A DNA stretch of 64,000 bases from assembly GCA_027704905.1 (NCBI GenBank), contig CM051020.1, forward strand, positions 1,243,419-1,307,418. The letters run 5' to 3'. Of the stretch, positions 43,845 to 57,200 are shown piece by piece. The first letter of the stretch is position 1, and every line of letters starts with the position of its first letter. Origin of the DNA: Muraenolepis orangiensis. Its lineage: Eukaryota > Chordata > Actinopteri > Gadiformes > Muraenolepididae. The translations under genes were made by a program, and so were the position numbers. A model generated the notes under the pieces. That model did not search any database, was not told the origin of the DNA, and saw only the letters and a list, made by a program, of their open reading frames with translations.

Positions 43845-44905
43845 TGCAATGTGCAATACCCGACGACAGACAGCAGTTATAAAATAAGATAAAAAATAGA
43901 ATAAAAATAGAATAAAGTTAAATAAAACTTTAAAATAAAAATGCAATTTATAAAATGCTAAATATCCGCACAGAAAAGAGCAATATGTATATAGAAATCA
44001 ATGTAATAAAATATACATTGTTATATGCTATACGCCCTTGTTCAGCAGCCTGATGGCCTGACTGTGGAAGCTATCTCTAAGCCTATTTGTACGGCACTTG
44101 ATACTGCGGTATCGCCTGCCTAACGGTAACAGTGAGTACAGTTCGTGGCTGGGGTGGGCAATGTCTTTATGATGCGTTTGGCCTTGGCCACGCACCGCTG
44201 GTTGTATATATCCAGGAGGGAGGGGAGCTCACCTCCAAGGATATACTGGGCCGTCCACACCACCCTTTGAAGCGCTCTGCGCTCGAGTGTGGTGCAGTTC
44301 CCGTACCAGGCGGTGATACACCCTGTAAGAACACTCTCCATGGTGCCGTTAAAGAATGTTCTCAGGATGCGGGGGCCCATGCTGAATTTCTTGAGGAAAT
44401 ACGCCTGAGGAAATACAGGCGTTGTTGGGCCCTTTTCACCACGTGTGTGGTGTGCGTGGACCATGTGAGGTCCTCGGAGATGTGCACGCCGAGGAACTTT
44501 AAGCTGCTGACCCTCTCAACTGCAACGCCGTCGATGGATAGGGCTGTGCTCTCCCCTCTGCTTCCCGAAGTCCACGATCAGCTCCTTGGTCTTCTTGACG
44601 TTGAGGGCGAGGCTGTTCTCCTGGCACCACTGCTCCAGCGATCCGACCTCCTCCCTGTAGGCTGTCTCGTCGTCGCCGGCGATCAGGCCCATCACTGTCG
44701 TGTCGTCAGCAAACTTGACGATGACGTTGGAGCTGTGCATAGCCATGCAGTCGTGGGTGTAGAGGGAGTAGAGGAGAGGGCTCAGCACGCATCCCTGGGG
44801 GGCTCCCGTGTTGAGGGTCAGTGGCTCTGATGTGGTGCTGCCCATCCTCACCACCTGGCGGCGGTCCGACAGTAGGTCCAGTATCCAGCTGCACGTGGAC
44901 CTGGA
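43845..44905 (-). mobile_element. 5'-truncated LINE 3' end, copy 2
   Basis: Paralogue of 7665-8290 but longer: the RT segment from about 43970 to 44483 is retained (CITAWYGNCTTLERRALQRV), and its extreme ACTTG tail is deleted at the STEAP3 side. It includes NTGAPQGCVLSPLLYSLYTH and FADDTTVMG, and is frameshifted. Confidence 0.88.
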
Positions 44906-45039
44906 GTCTGAAGCAGCCTCACCTGGCCCCAGTCAGACTGATTAGAGTCTGGTTGAAGCAGCCTCACCTGGCCCTCAGTCAGACTGATTAGAGTCTGGTT
45001 GAAGCAGCCTCACCTGGCCCCAGTCACACTGATTAGAGT
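44906..45039. repeat. 45-bp minisatellite remnant, copy 2 (about 3 units)
   Basis: Same unit as 6665-8524, right-hand block only. The left-hand block and its flank are deleted between 43843 and 43845. Confidence 0.9.
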
Positions 45040-47911
45040 CTCAAGGTAATCAAGGCCTCCAGGTTAAACCAGCCACCAACACTCAGGAGGAGCTCTAGCA
45101 TGGTCCGTCTGCTCTGCTCGTTCAACTACAAACTCATCCTGCTGTGTCTGTGTCGTCGGGAGGAACCCAAAGCAGCCTTAGTTGAGTCTGCTACAGACCA
45201 CACCATCATAGTCTCTCCCTCCCTCCGTAGTACAAATCATTTGTTCATGATGAGTGGCAGACAAATGAAAAAAAACAACCTTGAATACAAACAGTGAAAA
45301 CCATCCCAACCCACTCCCAAAGCTGAGGTCAGTTCTTTCCTCCCTGCCCCTGAACCTAAATGGAGCCGACTAACAGTCTGTGGTAGGCGGTGCAGTCTAT
45401 TGTATTCTATGGTACAGGATGATGATTGAACCTTGGCTTGTGTCAGGTGCCGGTGCTGGTGATGAATAAGACTCTGCCGTGGACGTCACCTTGCTGGCTC
45501 TGGTCTACCTGCCAGGCTTACTGGCCGCCATGTTCCAACTCCAGAGGTACAGAGCCATCGCTCCCTGGTTTAATGAGGTCTTCATACCACACCTTTTGAT
45601 TGATTTTTCCTTCGTGTTCATCAGTTGAAGTGGCTTGTCATTTATTACTATGATCGTCTTTACTACAAAAATAATGAAACTCTTTGTTTTGTTTGAAAGA
45701 CGGATGTGTTCCTGTATTGAATGATAACCTCCAGGTACGGGTTGATCCGGTCTCTCTTTGTTCCCCGTTTGCGGTCCCTCTCTCCCCTTCTTGTTCCCTC
45801 TTCCCAGGCACCAAGTAGCGCTGCTTCCCAGCGTGGCTGGAGGGCTGGCTGTGTGTACGCAAGCAGCTGGGCCTGCTGTCCTTCTCCCTGGCCTGCCTCC
45901 ATGCCCTGTACAGCCTCTGTTACCCCATGAGGAGGTCCTACAGGTACAGAGTGCTAAACTGGGCCTACCAACAGGTGGGTGGTCGGCAGGCAGGAAACTG
46001 CATTTGTGATTGAGATCAAATGTTGCCTCTAGCAGCTTTAAGGATGTGTATTAAATCGATAACGGGATGCTGTTATGTATATTTGATTGGATAGAACAGC
46101 CATCGAGACAGCTCAGTCTGGATGGCCTAATGTCAAGTTGACAAATGCAAGCGTAAAAACGCCAATTATTAATTTTGTCCCCACATAAGAGTGTCGTTCT
46201 TTCTTTGAGAAAGGTCTGCACAACAAAAAACAGTGTCCCATTGGTTAGTGAATTGAATGTATGATCCTTCAAACCAATAAGGTATTGGGAATGGATTTGG
46301 TTTGTAATGTAGTTTGAGAAAAGTGGGAAAATCACCCACTGTTTATGTTATTCATTCAGACACTAGAGAAGTGGAGATGGTTTGAAATGAAAGGAGCACT
46401 GCCAAGGAACGTAGGAACAGATTGAACGCCATCCCTTCTTGGAACGGCCATTAGCGATTGGAATACCTTCCTACTTGACTTTTCCAACTCAAAACACGGT
46501 GACCTCACAACCGCATGAGGTTGTGCTGACTGGTCGGTTAGGATGTTAGGAGTTGTGTTCCAGCTACAATGTGGTCCCACTGCTCATACCATACATCACT
46601 TGTTTCAAATGGCATGTAAGGTTGAACTTCCTGCTTCCCTACCCGTAATAAAGAGATATTTAATGTTGTGATCCAGGATCGGCTAACTTCGCCAGATATT
46701 GTCCCAGTATTAAAAAAACAAAACAGATCCTGATTATCGGTACAGCCTACACAGCTCCACCTACTGGATGGAAAGAACAACAACACATACAGGCATTATA
46801 GACATTAGTAAACAACTTCTCAGACGCCGAAGGGACTGTAGTGAACAGCTCAAGAAACACTCAATACTATCCAAGCTTACTGATCCCAGTGAGATAAGTG
46901 GACACCAATTGCATTAACTCTGCGGTGTTGGTGGATTCAGGTACAGAAGAACCAGGAGGACTCCTGGGTGTCGGAGGACGTGTGGCGGATGGAGATCTAC
47001 ATCTCCCTGGGCATCCTGAGCCTGGGTCTGCTGGCCGTGCTGGCCGTCTCCTCCCTGCCCTCCGTCTCTGACCGCCTCTCCTGGAGAGAGTTCACCTGCA
47101 TTCAGGTACCTGAGGGTGGTCCACACACGGCTCTGTGTCACTTCTCTCCATGCGTCTTTGCCAGTCGTTTAAAAGCAAAGGCGTAGTGGATCCTATAGAA
47201 CTGCATTGTATGAATCAGGAAAGTAGCTGATGATGGAACACCACATTTGTAAATTTACATTTTAAGGGCTGTTTAAACATTTTCACATGTGTCCGTCCAG
47301 GTGTATGATGGATAGATAAGCAGCCTTCCAGTTGATACAGGCTACTGGGTTGGCACACTCACACTGTGATGTCACTGAGTCAATGTCAATTTTAGTGGCA
47401 TGACAATTTTGAAACGGCTTGAAATGGCTAATCCCACTCACACCTGGTGGTAAAATAGGGGCCCTTTAAATATATCTTCCACTTGACTTGTAGCAAGATA
47501 GCAAACTTAGCTTGGAGAGCAAGGTGTTCTTTGTAAACGTCTGAGGATGAAGAGACTGAGTGACAGGACCAGCATAATAAAAGTACACTTTTAGAGATTC
47601 CACAGAGTAGAGATGACACATAAAGGGTCTTGTTAGCATGTATAAAAATTTAAAACACTAAATGAACAAAATCCTAAGATGTTCTCCTCCCAACCGGGGT
47701 GTGATCTGATGTCACGTTGCGTGTTGCGTGAACAGGTGTAAATATCTTGTATCTTGTATCTTGTGAGCATTGAAAGCAGTAATCTGTTACCAGCAGGAAG
47801 CAGTGAATGCGGGGAAAAGGCGTGGTTCTGTGTTTTGTTTAGCCAGGAATTTAATTCTATAATAATATTCCATTACATTTGTTTAGCAGACGCTGTTGTC
47901 CAAAGTGTGTA

Positions 47912-48034
<123 letters not shown>

Positions 48035-48793
48035 TAATAGCAATTTAGAGATTACGAAACTAAAATAAAACTCAACATTCCAGTTTGAACATTGGCAAAG
48101 ATGACATGAGTGATGAGTAGGTCTTAATACTGCCACTGGGGATAGTTCAACATGGCCTGCAGGAGTTCCCAGTCAGCAGTGGAAAAACAACTTTAAAAAT
48201 ACATTTTGATCACATCCTCAGCAGAGGACAGCATGTTTTGCAAAAATTCACTTACTCTTTCCTGGCTTCCTCCCAGAGGTCTGTGGGTTACATGGCGTTG
48301 CTGCTGGGCACAGCTCACGCCCTGGTCTTCGGCTGGAGCGGGTGGGTGGACCCCAGGCGGTACGTGTGGTACACCCCCCCCTCCTTCATCCTGGCCTGCC
48401 TGCTCCCGCTGGCCGTGCTGCTGGTCAGGGCCGCGCTGCTTCCTCCCTGCCTCAGCAACCGGCTGGAGCTGATCCGCAGAGGGTGGGAGCGGCCGGCCCG
48501 CCCCACGCCGCACAGCGTCCGCAACGGAGACGGGATGACGGGGCTAAAGCTCTAAAGAGACACCTGGGAAATTGATACAGGTAAGAGAGACCAACCCAGA
48601 TGGGATGTTCCTATACGGCATTATTATTCACCAGGAAGCCCTGTGTACATCTGGGTTGCAACTTGAGCATGTCACAATGGCTATTCACCCTGCCTCCACT
48701 AGGGGGCAGCGTCAACCCGCATTTACATTTCCCCCACACCTGTTTGCGTGTGTGTTATTGTATTGAAGTATATTATAGTGTATTTAACTCCTG

Positions 48794-48958
<165 letters not shown>

Positions 48959-49306
48959 CAAGCTGCTGTCTAAGTTACACCAAACAGTGGTTGCCATGTA
49001 AAGGACTGACCCACTATACGCTGCAGACCATCCATGGGTCATGTGACATCCCAGCTGTCATGTGACTAAGACCTTCACAAGAGAATCCTTAGTGGATTGA
49101 GTTATAGTGTCATGTTCTATTGCTTCATCCATCACACTAGAAGCCCTAAGAAAGATGGCTAAAGATTTGATAGATATTTGATAGATTGATAGATATTGAT
49201 AGATATTAAATGTTACCCTAAATGTGCAGAATATTCAACAAATATAACGTTATTTTAAAAGTTATTTAAAAAATGGTTTTAAATCCATTTGTCCTCCAAG
49301 TGTGGT

Positions 49307-51641
49307 GGTTCATATCTGAGGGAGTGTGTTTCCTTCCTTCCTCGTTCCCTTTCCTACCCTGAGGGTTCATATCTGAGGGAGTGTGTTTCCTTCCTTCCTC
49401 GTTCCCTTTCCTACCCTGAGGGTTCATATCTGAGGGAGTGTGTTTCCTTCCTTCCTCGTTCCCTTTCCTACCCTGAGGGTTCATATCTGAGGGAGTGTGT
49501 TTCCTTCCTTCCTCGTTCCCTTTCCTACCCTGAGGGTTCATATCTGAGGGAGTGTGTTTCCTTCCTTCCTCGTTCCCTTTCCTACCCTGAGGGTTCATAT
49601 CTGAGGGAGTGTGTTTCCTTCCTTCCTCGTTCCCTTTCCTACCCTGAGGGTTCATATCTGAGGGAGTGTGTTTCCTTCCTTCCTCGTTCCCTTTCCTACC
49701 CTGAGGGTTCATATCTGAGGGAGTGTGTTTCCTTCCTTCCTCGTTCCCTTTCCTACCCTGAGGGTTCATATCTGAGGGAGTGTGTTTCCTTCCTTCCTCG
49801 TTCCCTTTCCTACCCTGAGGGTTCATATCTGAGGGAGTGTGTTTCCTTCCTTCCTCGTTCCCTTTCCTACCCTGAGGGTTCATATCTGAGGGAGTGTGTT
49901 TCCTTCCTTCCTCGTTCCCTTTCCTACCCTGAGGGTTCATATCTGAGGGAGTGTGTTTCCTTCCTTCCTCGTTCCCTTTCCTACCCTGAGGGTTCATATC
50001 TGAGGGAGTGTGTTTCCTTCCTTCCTCGTTCCCTTTCCTACCCTGAGGGTTCATATCTGAGGGAGTGTGTTTCCTTCCTTCCTCGTTCCCTTTCCTACCC
50101 TGAGGGTTCATATCTGAGGGAGTGTGTTTCCTTCCTTCCTCGTTCCCTTTCCTACCCTGAGGGTTCATATCTGAGGGAGTGTGTTTCCTTCCTTCCTCGT
50201 TCCCTTTCCTACCCTGAGGGTTCATATCTGAGGGAGTGTGTTTCCTTCCTTCCTCGTTCCCTTTCCTACCCTGAGGGTTCATATCTGAGGGAGTGTGTTT
50301 CCTTCCTTCCTCGTTCCCTTTCCTACCCTGAGGGTTCATATCTGAGGGAGTGTGTTTCCTTCCTTCCTCGTTCCCTTTCCTACCCTGAGGGTTCATATCT
50401 GAGGGAGTGTGTTTCCTTCCTTCCTCGTTCCCTTTCCTACCCTGAGGGTTCATATCTGAGGGAGTGTGTTTCCTTCCTTCCTCGTTCCCTTTCCTACCCT
50501 GAGGGTTCATATCTGAGGGAGTGTGTTTCCTTCCTTCCTCGTTCCCTTTCCTACCCTGAGGGTTCATATCTGAGGGAGTGTGTTTCCTTCCTTCCTCGTT
50601 CCCTTTCCTACCCTGAGGGTTCATATCTGAGGGAGTGTGTTTCCTTCCTTCCTCGTTCCCTTTCCTACCCTGAGGGTTCATATCTGAGGGAGTGTGTTTC
50701 CTTCCTTCCTCGTTCCCTTTCCTACCCTGAGGGTTCATATCTGAGGGAGTGTGTTTCCTTCCTTCCTCGTTCCCTTTCCTACCCTGAGGGTTCATATCTG
50801 AGGGAGTGTGTTTCCTTCCTTCCTCGTTCCCTTTCCTACCCTGAGGGTTCATATCTGAGGGAGTGTGTTTCCTTCCTTCCTCGTTCCCTTTCCTACCCTG
50901 AGGGTTCATATCTGAGGGAGTGTGTTTCCTTCCTTCCTCGTTCCCTTTCCTACCCTGAGGGTTCATATCTGAGGGAGTGTGTTTCCTTCCTTCCTCGTTC
51001 CCTTTCCTACCCTGAGGGTTCATATCTGAGGGAGTGTGTTTCCTTCCTTCCTCGTTCCCTTTCCTACCCTGAGGGTTCATATCTGAGGGAGTGTGTTTCC
51101 TTCCTTCCTCGTTCCCTTTCCTACCCTGAGGGTTCATATCTGAGGTAGTGTGTTTCCTTCCTTCCTCGTTCCCTTTCCTACCCTGAGGGTTCATATCTGA
51201 GGGAGTGTGTTTCCTTCCTTCCTCGTTCCCTTTCCTATCCTGAGGGTTCATATCTGAGGGAGTGTGTTTCCTTCCATCCTCGTTCCCTTTCCTACCCTGA
51301 GGGTTCATATCTGAGGGAGTGTGTTTCCTTCCTTCCTCGTTCCCTTTCCTACCCTGAGGGTTCATATCTGAGGGAGTGTGTTTCCTTCCTTCCTCGTTCC
51401 CTTTCCTACCCTGAGGGTTCATATCTGAGGGAGTGTGTTTCCTTCCTTCCTCGTTCCCTTTCCTACCCTGAGGGTTCATATCTGAGGGAGTGTGTTTCCT
51501 TCCTTCCTCGTTCCCTTTCCTACCCTGAGGGTTCATATCTGAGGGAGTGTGTTTCCTTCCTTCCTCGTTCCCTTTCCTACCCTGAGGGTTCATATCTGAG
51601 GGAGTGTGTTTCCTTCCTTCCTCGTTCCCTTTCCTACCCTG
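49307..51641. repeat. 57-bp minisatellite, copy 2 (41 units)
   Basis: Same unit as 16124-16635 but more than four times longer and very homogeneous. Only a few variant units are seen (GAGGTAGTG near 51144, CTATCCTGAG near 51237, CTTCCATCCTCG near 51273). Variants cluster in the last quarter, so the first 30 or so units look like the recent expansion. Spurious 847- and 619-codon ORFs result from the 19-codon period. Confidence 0.97.
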
Positions 51642-51913
51642 TACTTCCTCCTCACAGTTTCCACCGTCCCACAATAAAAGTGTGTGCCGATCCGTCCGAG
51701 AGCCGAACCCTTGAGCTGATCTGAAGTGAGTATCCGTAGTCCTATGGACATGAAGGCCTACAGTCAATAATATAATTCTATAGATAATAGAATAGATCAT
51801 CAAACTCAATGGACATTAATGTAACCGGCCTGTGGCTCAGCTAAAGTTACCTTTTCAGTTGTTTTCACAGGAAGAAGAGAAATTGAATTGAATTGAATTA
51901 TTCTGTATACTGT

Positions 51914-52128
51914 ATGATGAATAATATACATGTAGGATGAATAATGAACATGTAGGATGAATAATGGACATGTAGGATGAATAATGAACATGTAGGATGA
52001 ATAATGGACATGTAGGATGAATAATGAACATGTAGGATGAATAATGAACATGTAGGATGAATAATGGACATGTAGGATGAATAATGAACATGTAGGATGA
52101 ATAATGAACATGTAGGATGAATAATGGA
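51914..52128. repeat. 20-bp minisatellite, copy 2 (about 11 units)
   Basis: ACATGTAGGATGAATAATGA/G units. See 16907-17218. Confidence 0.95.
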
Positions 52129-52383
52129 TAATGAACACTTTTGTACTTTTTCTTATAGGTTCCCTTGGTTGTATTTTAAGTGGAACTTTACACTAGTTTG
52201 ACATTTTGATCACCAAAGATACCAATGTGAAGTTAAATAAGTGTGGCAAAAAAGACTGTCAACAAAATGATTCTTTATGGAGAAAGTTGTATCCACACGT
52301 ATGTATATATGTATATATATATAAACACATGTTGGCCTTTACTTTGTTCTGTGAACAACAAATATGTGTTTTATGAATACTAT

Positions 52384-52983
52384 TGTCATGGTTACGGTGG
52401 TTGTCAGGGGGCGTTGCCAGGCCGCGTGCGCTAGAGGCGCACACACACGCACCTGCCAACCATTACCGTGGCTAATTGCCATTGATCTCACCTGGGGGCT
52501 ATTTATACAGCGGCGTCAGTGAGAGACGTCGCTCGTTCGTACTATGCGTAACCGGTACGCTACCAGTCCCCAGGTGACATTCATCCCTGGCTTTTGATCA
52601 CCCTGCTACGGACTATCAGAGAGATAGCCCGCTCGTCTGCTGTTCCAGCCCCTCGTCGGTCCAGACGATCGACGCACCTCGACGCACCACCTCAACGCAC
52701 CTTGACTTCCCGGTAACCCGACCCATCACCTGTCCCAACCATCCCTACGTCTGCTACCTGTCGGATCGACGCACCTCGACTCACCTCCTCGACGCACCTT
52801 GACTTCCCGGTAACCCGACCCATCGCCTGTCCCAACCATCCCTACGTCTGCTACCTGTCGGCTTGACGCACCTCGACCTCCCGGTCCCTCGTCTGTCCTG
52901 GAGATAACAATCGATTTTGTTTGTGCCGTAATAAAACCCCTGTTCTCCCTTTTCTGGTCTCCGCCTGCGTTATGGGTCCAACA
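52384..52983 (+). mobile_element. Solo LTR of the gypsy A family
   Basis: 600 bp from TGTCATGGTTACGG to GGTCCAACA (TG...CA), flanked by the 5-bp target duplication ACTAT (52379-52383 and 52984-52988). It contains a CTATTTATAC TATA-like block at 52498 and AATAAAA at 52930, in keeping with promoter and polyadenylation signals. The empty site is visible at 17472-17476 in copy 1. Its interior matches 3060-3350. Internal GACGCACCTCGAC and CCCGGTAACCCGACCCATC motifs are repeated. Confidence 0.96.
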
Positions 52984-52988
52984 ACTAT

Positions 52989-54262
52989 TAAATATTGAAA
53001 GAAAACAAAAACTGTATAGGAATCTTATGCTGATATTGAATACGCAAACACATTACATTACATACACACATACAATACACCTTAATTATTACATCAACTA
53101 TTTATTCTTAGGACTTCTCAATCTTAAATGAAAGAAAGAATGGCAATAGAGCGCACACTGAACATTCCCCAAAGGAATGGAAATGGAAACTCTGATCAAT
53201 CCAACATAACCCAGGGCTCTACATGACCCGCCCCTTTGAAGTGATTGGGCCAATGGAAGGAGCACCCAGTGTGCTCCCATGGGAGGTGAACTATCATGTA
53301 GTATCACCTCAAAGAAAATATATTAATTCAGATGCCTTTTGGAAACTACAATCATTATTTTGTTCATAATAAAAATCTACCAAAAGGTCACCATCCAACC
53401 ATGTCAAAATTCTACCGCCATTTGGCCAGTGGCCGGTGTTAATGTCCAGCCCTAGTTACACACGGTGGCCTCTAGGGGGCGCTACACAGCAGCATGCACA
53501 GACAAAGTCAGGCTTAGAGATTATTTACAGGATATAAAACATAAAATAACAATAAAAGATGGATTTACGATACACCTAGGGGCCTATCTTGTCAAGACAG
53601 CTAATGAACTCCGCCTGGGGAATACGCCGGATTGGAGGACCTTGGTCCGCCCCTCTCGCGCTTTTGTGTAGTCGGTAATTACTCATTGTCTGAAGGATTG
53701 ACGATAGGCACTATCACCACATGTAAGTGTATGCCAATTAGGGACTTACCACAAAGGTAAGTCCAATTAGACCAATTTGTATTCGGTCACCCGATTGGTT
53801 ACGTAGCCAGGATGGTCTCCACCAACTCAATCAGCTGGAAAGATTAGAAGGAAATTCATGGACTGAAATGATGTGAGATTGAACAGATTTCATGAAAAAT
53901 GTTTCAACGCACAACTTGATGACCCTTAATAACAAACAAGTTATCCATTATGTTACGTGTTTGCTTGGTCCAATAACTGCAAGTCAGAGGATTTGGTAGT
54001 CTACTTCCAAGAAACATTCTGCAGATAAGAGTAAGATGGAATTTCTTTCATAAATCTTGTTTCCCCACATTTAATTTACTATATATTCCTGAAGACCTGA
54101 CTCTCCAGACTCTTTAATCCAAAGCGTGTTACAGTTAATTTAGGTACAGGTTAATACGGAGCAGGTAGGGGTTAGCTATCTCACCAATGCCTACAGGTAC
54201 ACTGCGATCTTAACCAGAACCTTTCCAATAGACCAGTCTCTAGACACACCCCATTAAGCTTT
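52989..54262. other. TLR 3' region, no gene recognised
   Basis: 52989-53249 matches copy 1; the rest is missing there. Small ORFs (for example 53465-53671) have no family resemblance. 53100-53300 could be 3' UTR of a neighbouring transcript, but no polyadenylation site was fixed. Confidence 0.5.
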
Positions 54263-57200
54263 TTACTGGTCCGGTCTCTCTCCTGGGATTCCGTCCCCAA
54301 CGCTGAGCAGTAGGTGCTCACCGGCCGGGTCCTCCCGGGTCTCCAGGGCCTGCCGGAGCTTCTCCCAGAACAGGTCTGGGTGTGCGACCGCTCGGGACCA
54401 GCTCAGGTACGTTTGTCTCTTCAGGAGCCTCCTCATGCGGTGGTACGGAGACAGCTGCTGCATGGGAATGTCCTCCAGAAACACCAGGATCAACACGTCC
54501 TTCTGCTCGTCAAACAGACGGAAGCTGGGGAAATGGAAATGGAGAGAGTTGTTTTTTAACATTTAACATTTAACTGTTAACTGTTGTTCCTTTAGGTGAA
54601 GGCAGGCTTCACCTTTCCTAGGTGAAGGTTGGCTCGGGACTAAATGGAACTGAAGTAGGTTCCATCAAGACCATCGCAATGAGACAGACCCCCACCCTTG
54701 GACATTATCAATGGCATTACAGGGCTGGCCTCATGTCTTTGATTGGATATATGTGAATACTAAGGGAGTGGGCACATTCCCACTGTTAAACTGGATTGTG
54801 TTACAAAGTGACAGGTGTCATCCAGGGTAAACCTCACTACTGAGGCCTTAAAGGTGCTGTAGGTCAGTGGCGGCTAATGGTTGTAAAAGTAGGGGAGGAA
54901 GGAAGGAGTTCTTGGTGAAACCACGTTTGGTGGTGGATGTTAGTGAGGGCTTGTAAAACCCAGACATTTGAAAACCCATCAGGAGATTGTGTGTAACTAG
55001 TGAGCTATACCCAGAGGAAAAATCATTCCCTTATCAGAAATAAATCTGCTCTTATTTAGAGATTCCTGAAGTCTGACCTGGTATCCTAAACCTTAGGAGA
55101 AGTAAAGAGCAAAATAATAGATCAATCTAAGACCAGTTTGAGAAATGTATTAGCCAATCAAGTTTTCTTTTAGATATTACTGTTATCTCAAGAGCTAATT
55201 ATTTCAGACAAAATAAAGTCAAATCAAATCAGTGCAGTGACAGAAATGATTGATCATTGATCTGAGACAAGAAGTCTATTTTGTCAAACTGATCTTAAAT
55301 TGAGCTCAGTTTTGTCTAGGATGAATAGGCTAGACCAGGGCTACTCAAACCTTTTATTAAAGGTCCACTTGTGAATATTAGTTAATTTTAGAGTTTTTTT
55401 ATTGATATATTACCATGCACTTTACTGCAGCATTTGCACTCTGGTTAGATGCCAAATTATTTTCTCTGTACTGTACTGTGCTGTACACTAACAATACATT
55501 TGAATCTAATCTAATCTAATCTAAATTGGATTGCTGTGCCATTTCTAACACATTGCTCTAAACAAGTGGCAGTTATATCTTACCTACAGCAACTTTAATT
55601 GAAGAATGCTATGACCACCAAGGTTGCAAGGCAGGTTGCACATTTCTGGTAGTGGTTAGAGCGTGTCAGCATGTCTGCATGATATCTGAATACCCGCTGA
55701 CACAGAAGATTAATTTGGACCTTAGTCCGTTGCACTTTCCATTCAGAGGGAGGATGGTGGAGGTTAATGTTCTGCAGGCCTTCACTAGGAGGTGTGGTGG
55801 AAACTCTTGCAGTCTGATTGATCTGACACCAGGGTTATCAAATAAAGAATTTAATTCTAATGACAGAACAAAGGAAAGAAACATAGTAAAGAAATTAAGT
55901 GAAGAAATAGTCAGCGCCCAACCACCCTGGGCATCATCTTTTCTCCCCCCTACCGTCTTGGTCGCCGGTTCCGCAGCATCCGTACAAGGACTATCAAGGA
56001 TAGTTTTTATCCACAGGCAGTGACCTACTGAACTGCTAGGAGTGCTGCCACTATCATAACATTGGACTCATTACAGTTACTGCATTGTTCTGCACTGTAC
56101 TGCACTGTATTGATGATGTGTCTGCACTACTGGCACTTTAAGATGCTTTTAAATGCTTTTTGCACAATTCAACACATGTACATATTGTTATTTTAATTGT
56201 GTATAGTGTTTTTTTATAGGATTGTGTTTTAGAAATGTATACTGCGAGGGAATGAGCAGTACGCATTCCATTTTACTTGTAGCAAATGGCAAATACAAAT
56301 CTTGAATCTTGAGTCAATGGATGCATGTCACCTTACCTGGCGACCTGGATCTCTCTGGAGCACCATTCACTGGCCAGGTAATCGTGACTGATCACACATA
56401 TGGTCTTCCGACTGCCATAGATGGCATCTGTAATGTTCTCCATGATGGGTTTGCCTGAAAAGAAAAATTGGTCATGGACAAAACTTTAAAGGAATAATTC
56501 CCTCAAAAAGTCCATGTATATAAATCATGGGATAAAACATGGTAAGAATGTGTCAAAGAACGACTTTTGCACAGGGTGCAAGTGTTTGAATAGTCAAGTG
56601 TAACAAAGGTAGACCCCTCCCACCCTTGCACTGCTACTAAAAAGCCCCAATAAAAACATTCATTCATTAAAATAATTAGTGTTAGTCCTAATTCAATATT
56701 TTGTTCATAGTATATACCTTTTCGACAAATCATGTTATGAGTGTCTGGCAGCGCTGAGTGTTTTCCAGTGGCTAGCTTCATTCATTTTCATAAATTTGGC
56801 CATTGGGCTGTGCTACATGTGGACGGTGCTCCATCATTGGGGAGCAAATCATAGCTATGTTGAAGACTGAGAATGAGGGCTGACAGCAAATGTTTTCTGC
56901 AAAATGTTCAATCATTATACAGTTTACAGTATACAGTTTACAGTATACAATACATGTTGTTGGAGATCTCTCAGAGATAATGTGAATAATCAAATTTTCT
57001 GCAACTTTTGGACACCTGGCATCAAAGGTCAGCATGTATACGTCTTCCCATGTATGCTAATGGGGGTGAAGAGGCGGTTCAGGTTAGGTCTCCTCACCTG
57101 GCTGGAAGTCCCGGTGGTGCAGACACAGCCTCCAGCCCTGCTCGTCCTCCAGCTTGGGCAGCAGCTCCCCGAGCACCCAGTGCTCGTCGTTTGCATTGTA

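Noticed and set aside
49266..51809. 847-codon minus-strand and 619-codon plus-strand ORFs
   Set aside because: Both are translations of a 57-bp minisatellite whose period is a multiple of three. The paralogue has only nine units, and there is no domain or plausible protein.
54314..54573. Plus-strand ORFs over the last TLR exon
   Set aside because: Antisense shadows of the TIR-coding exon.
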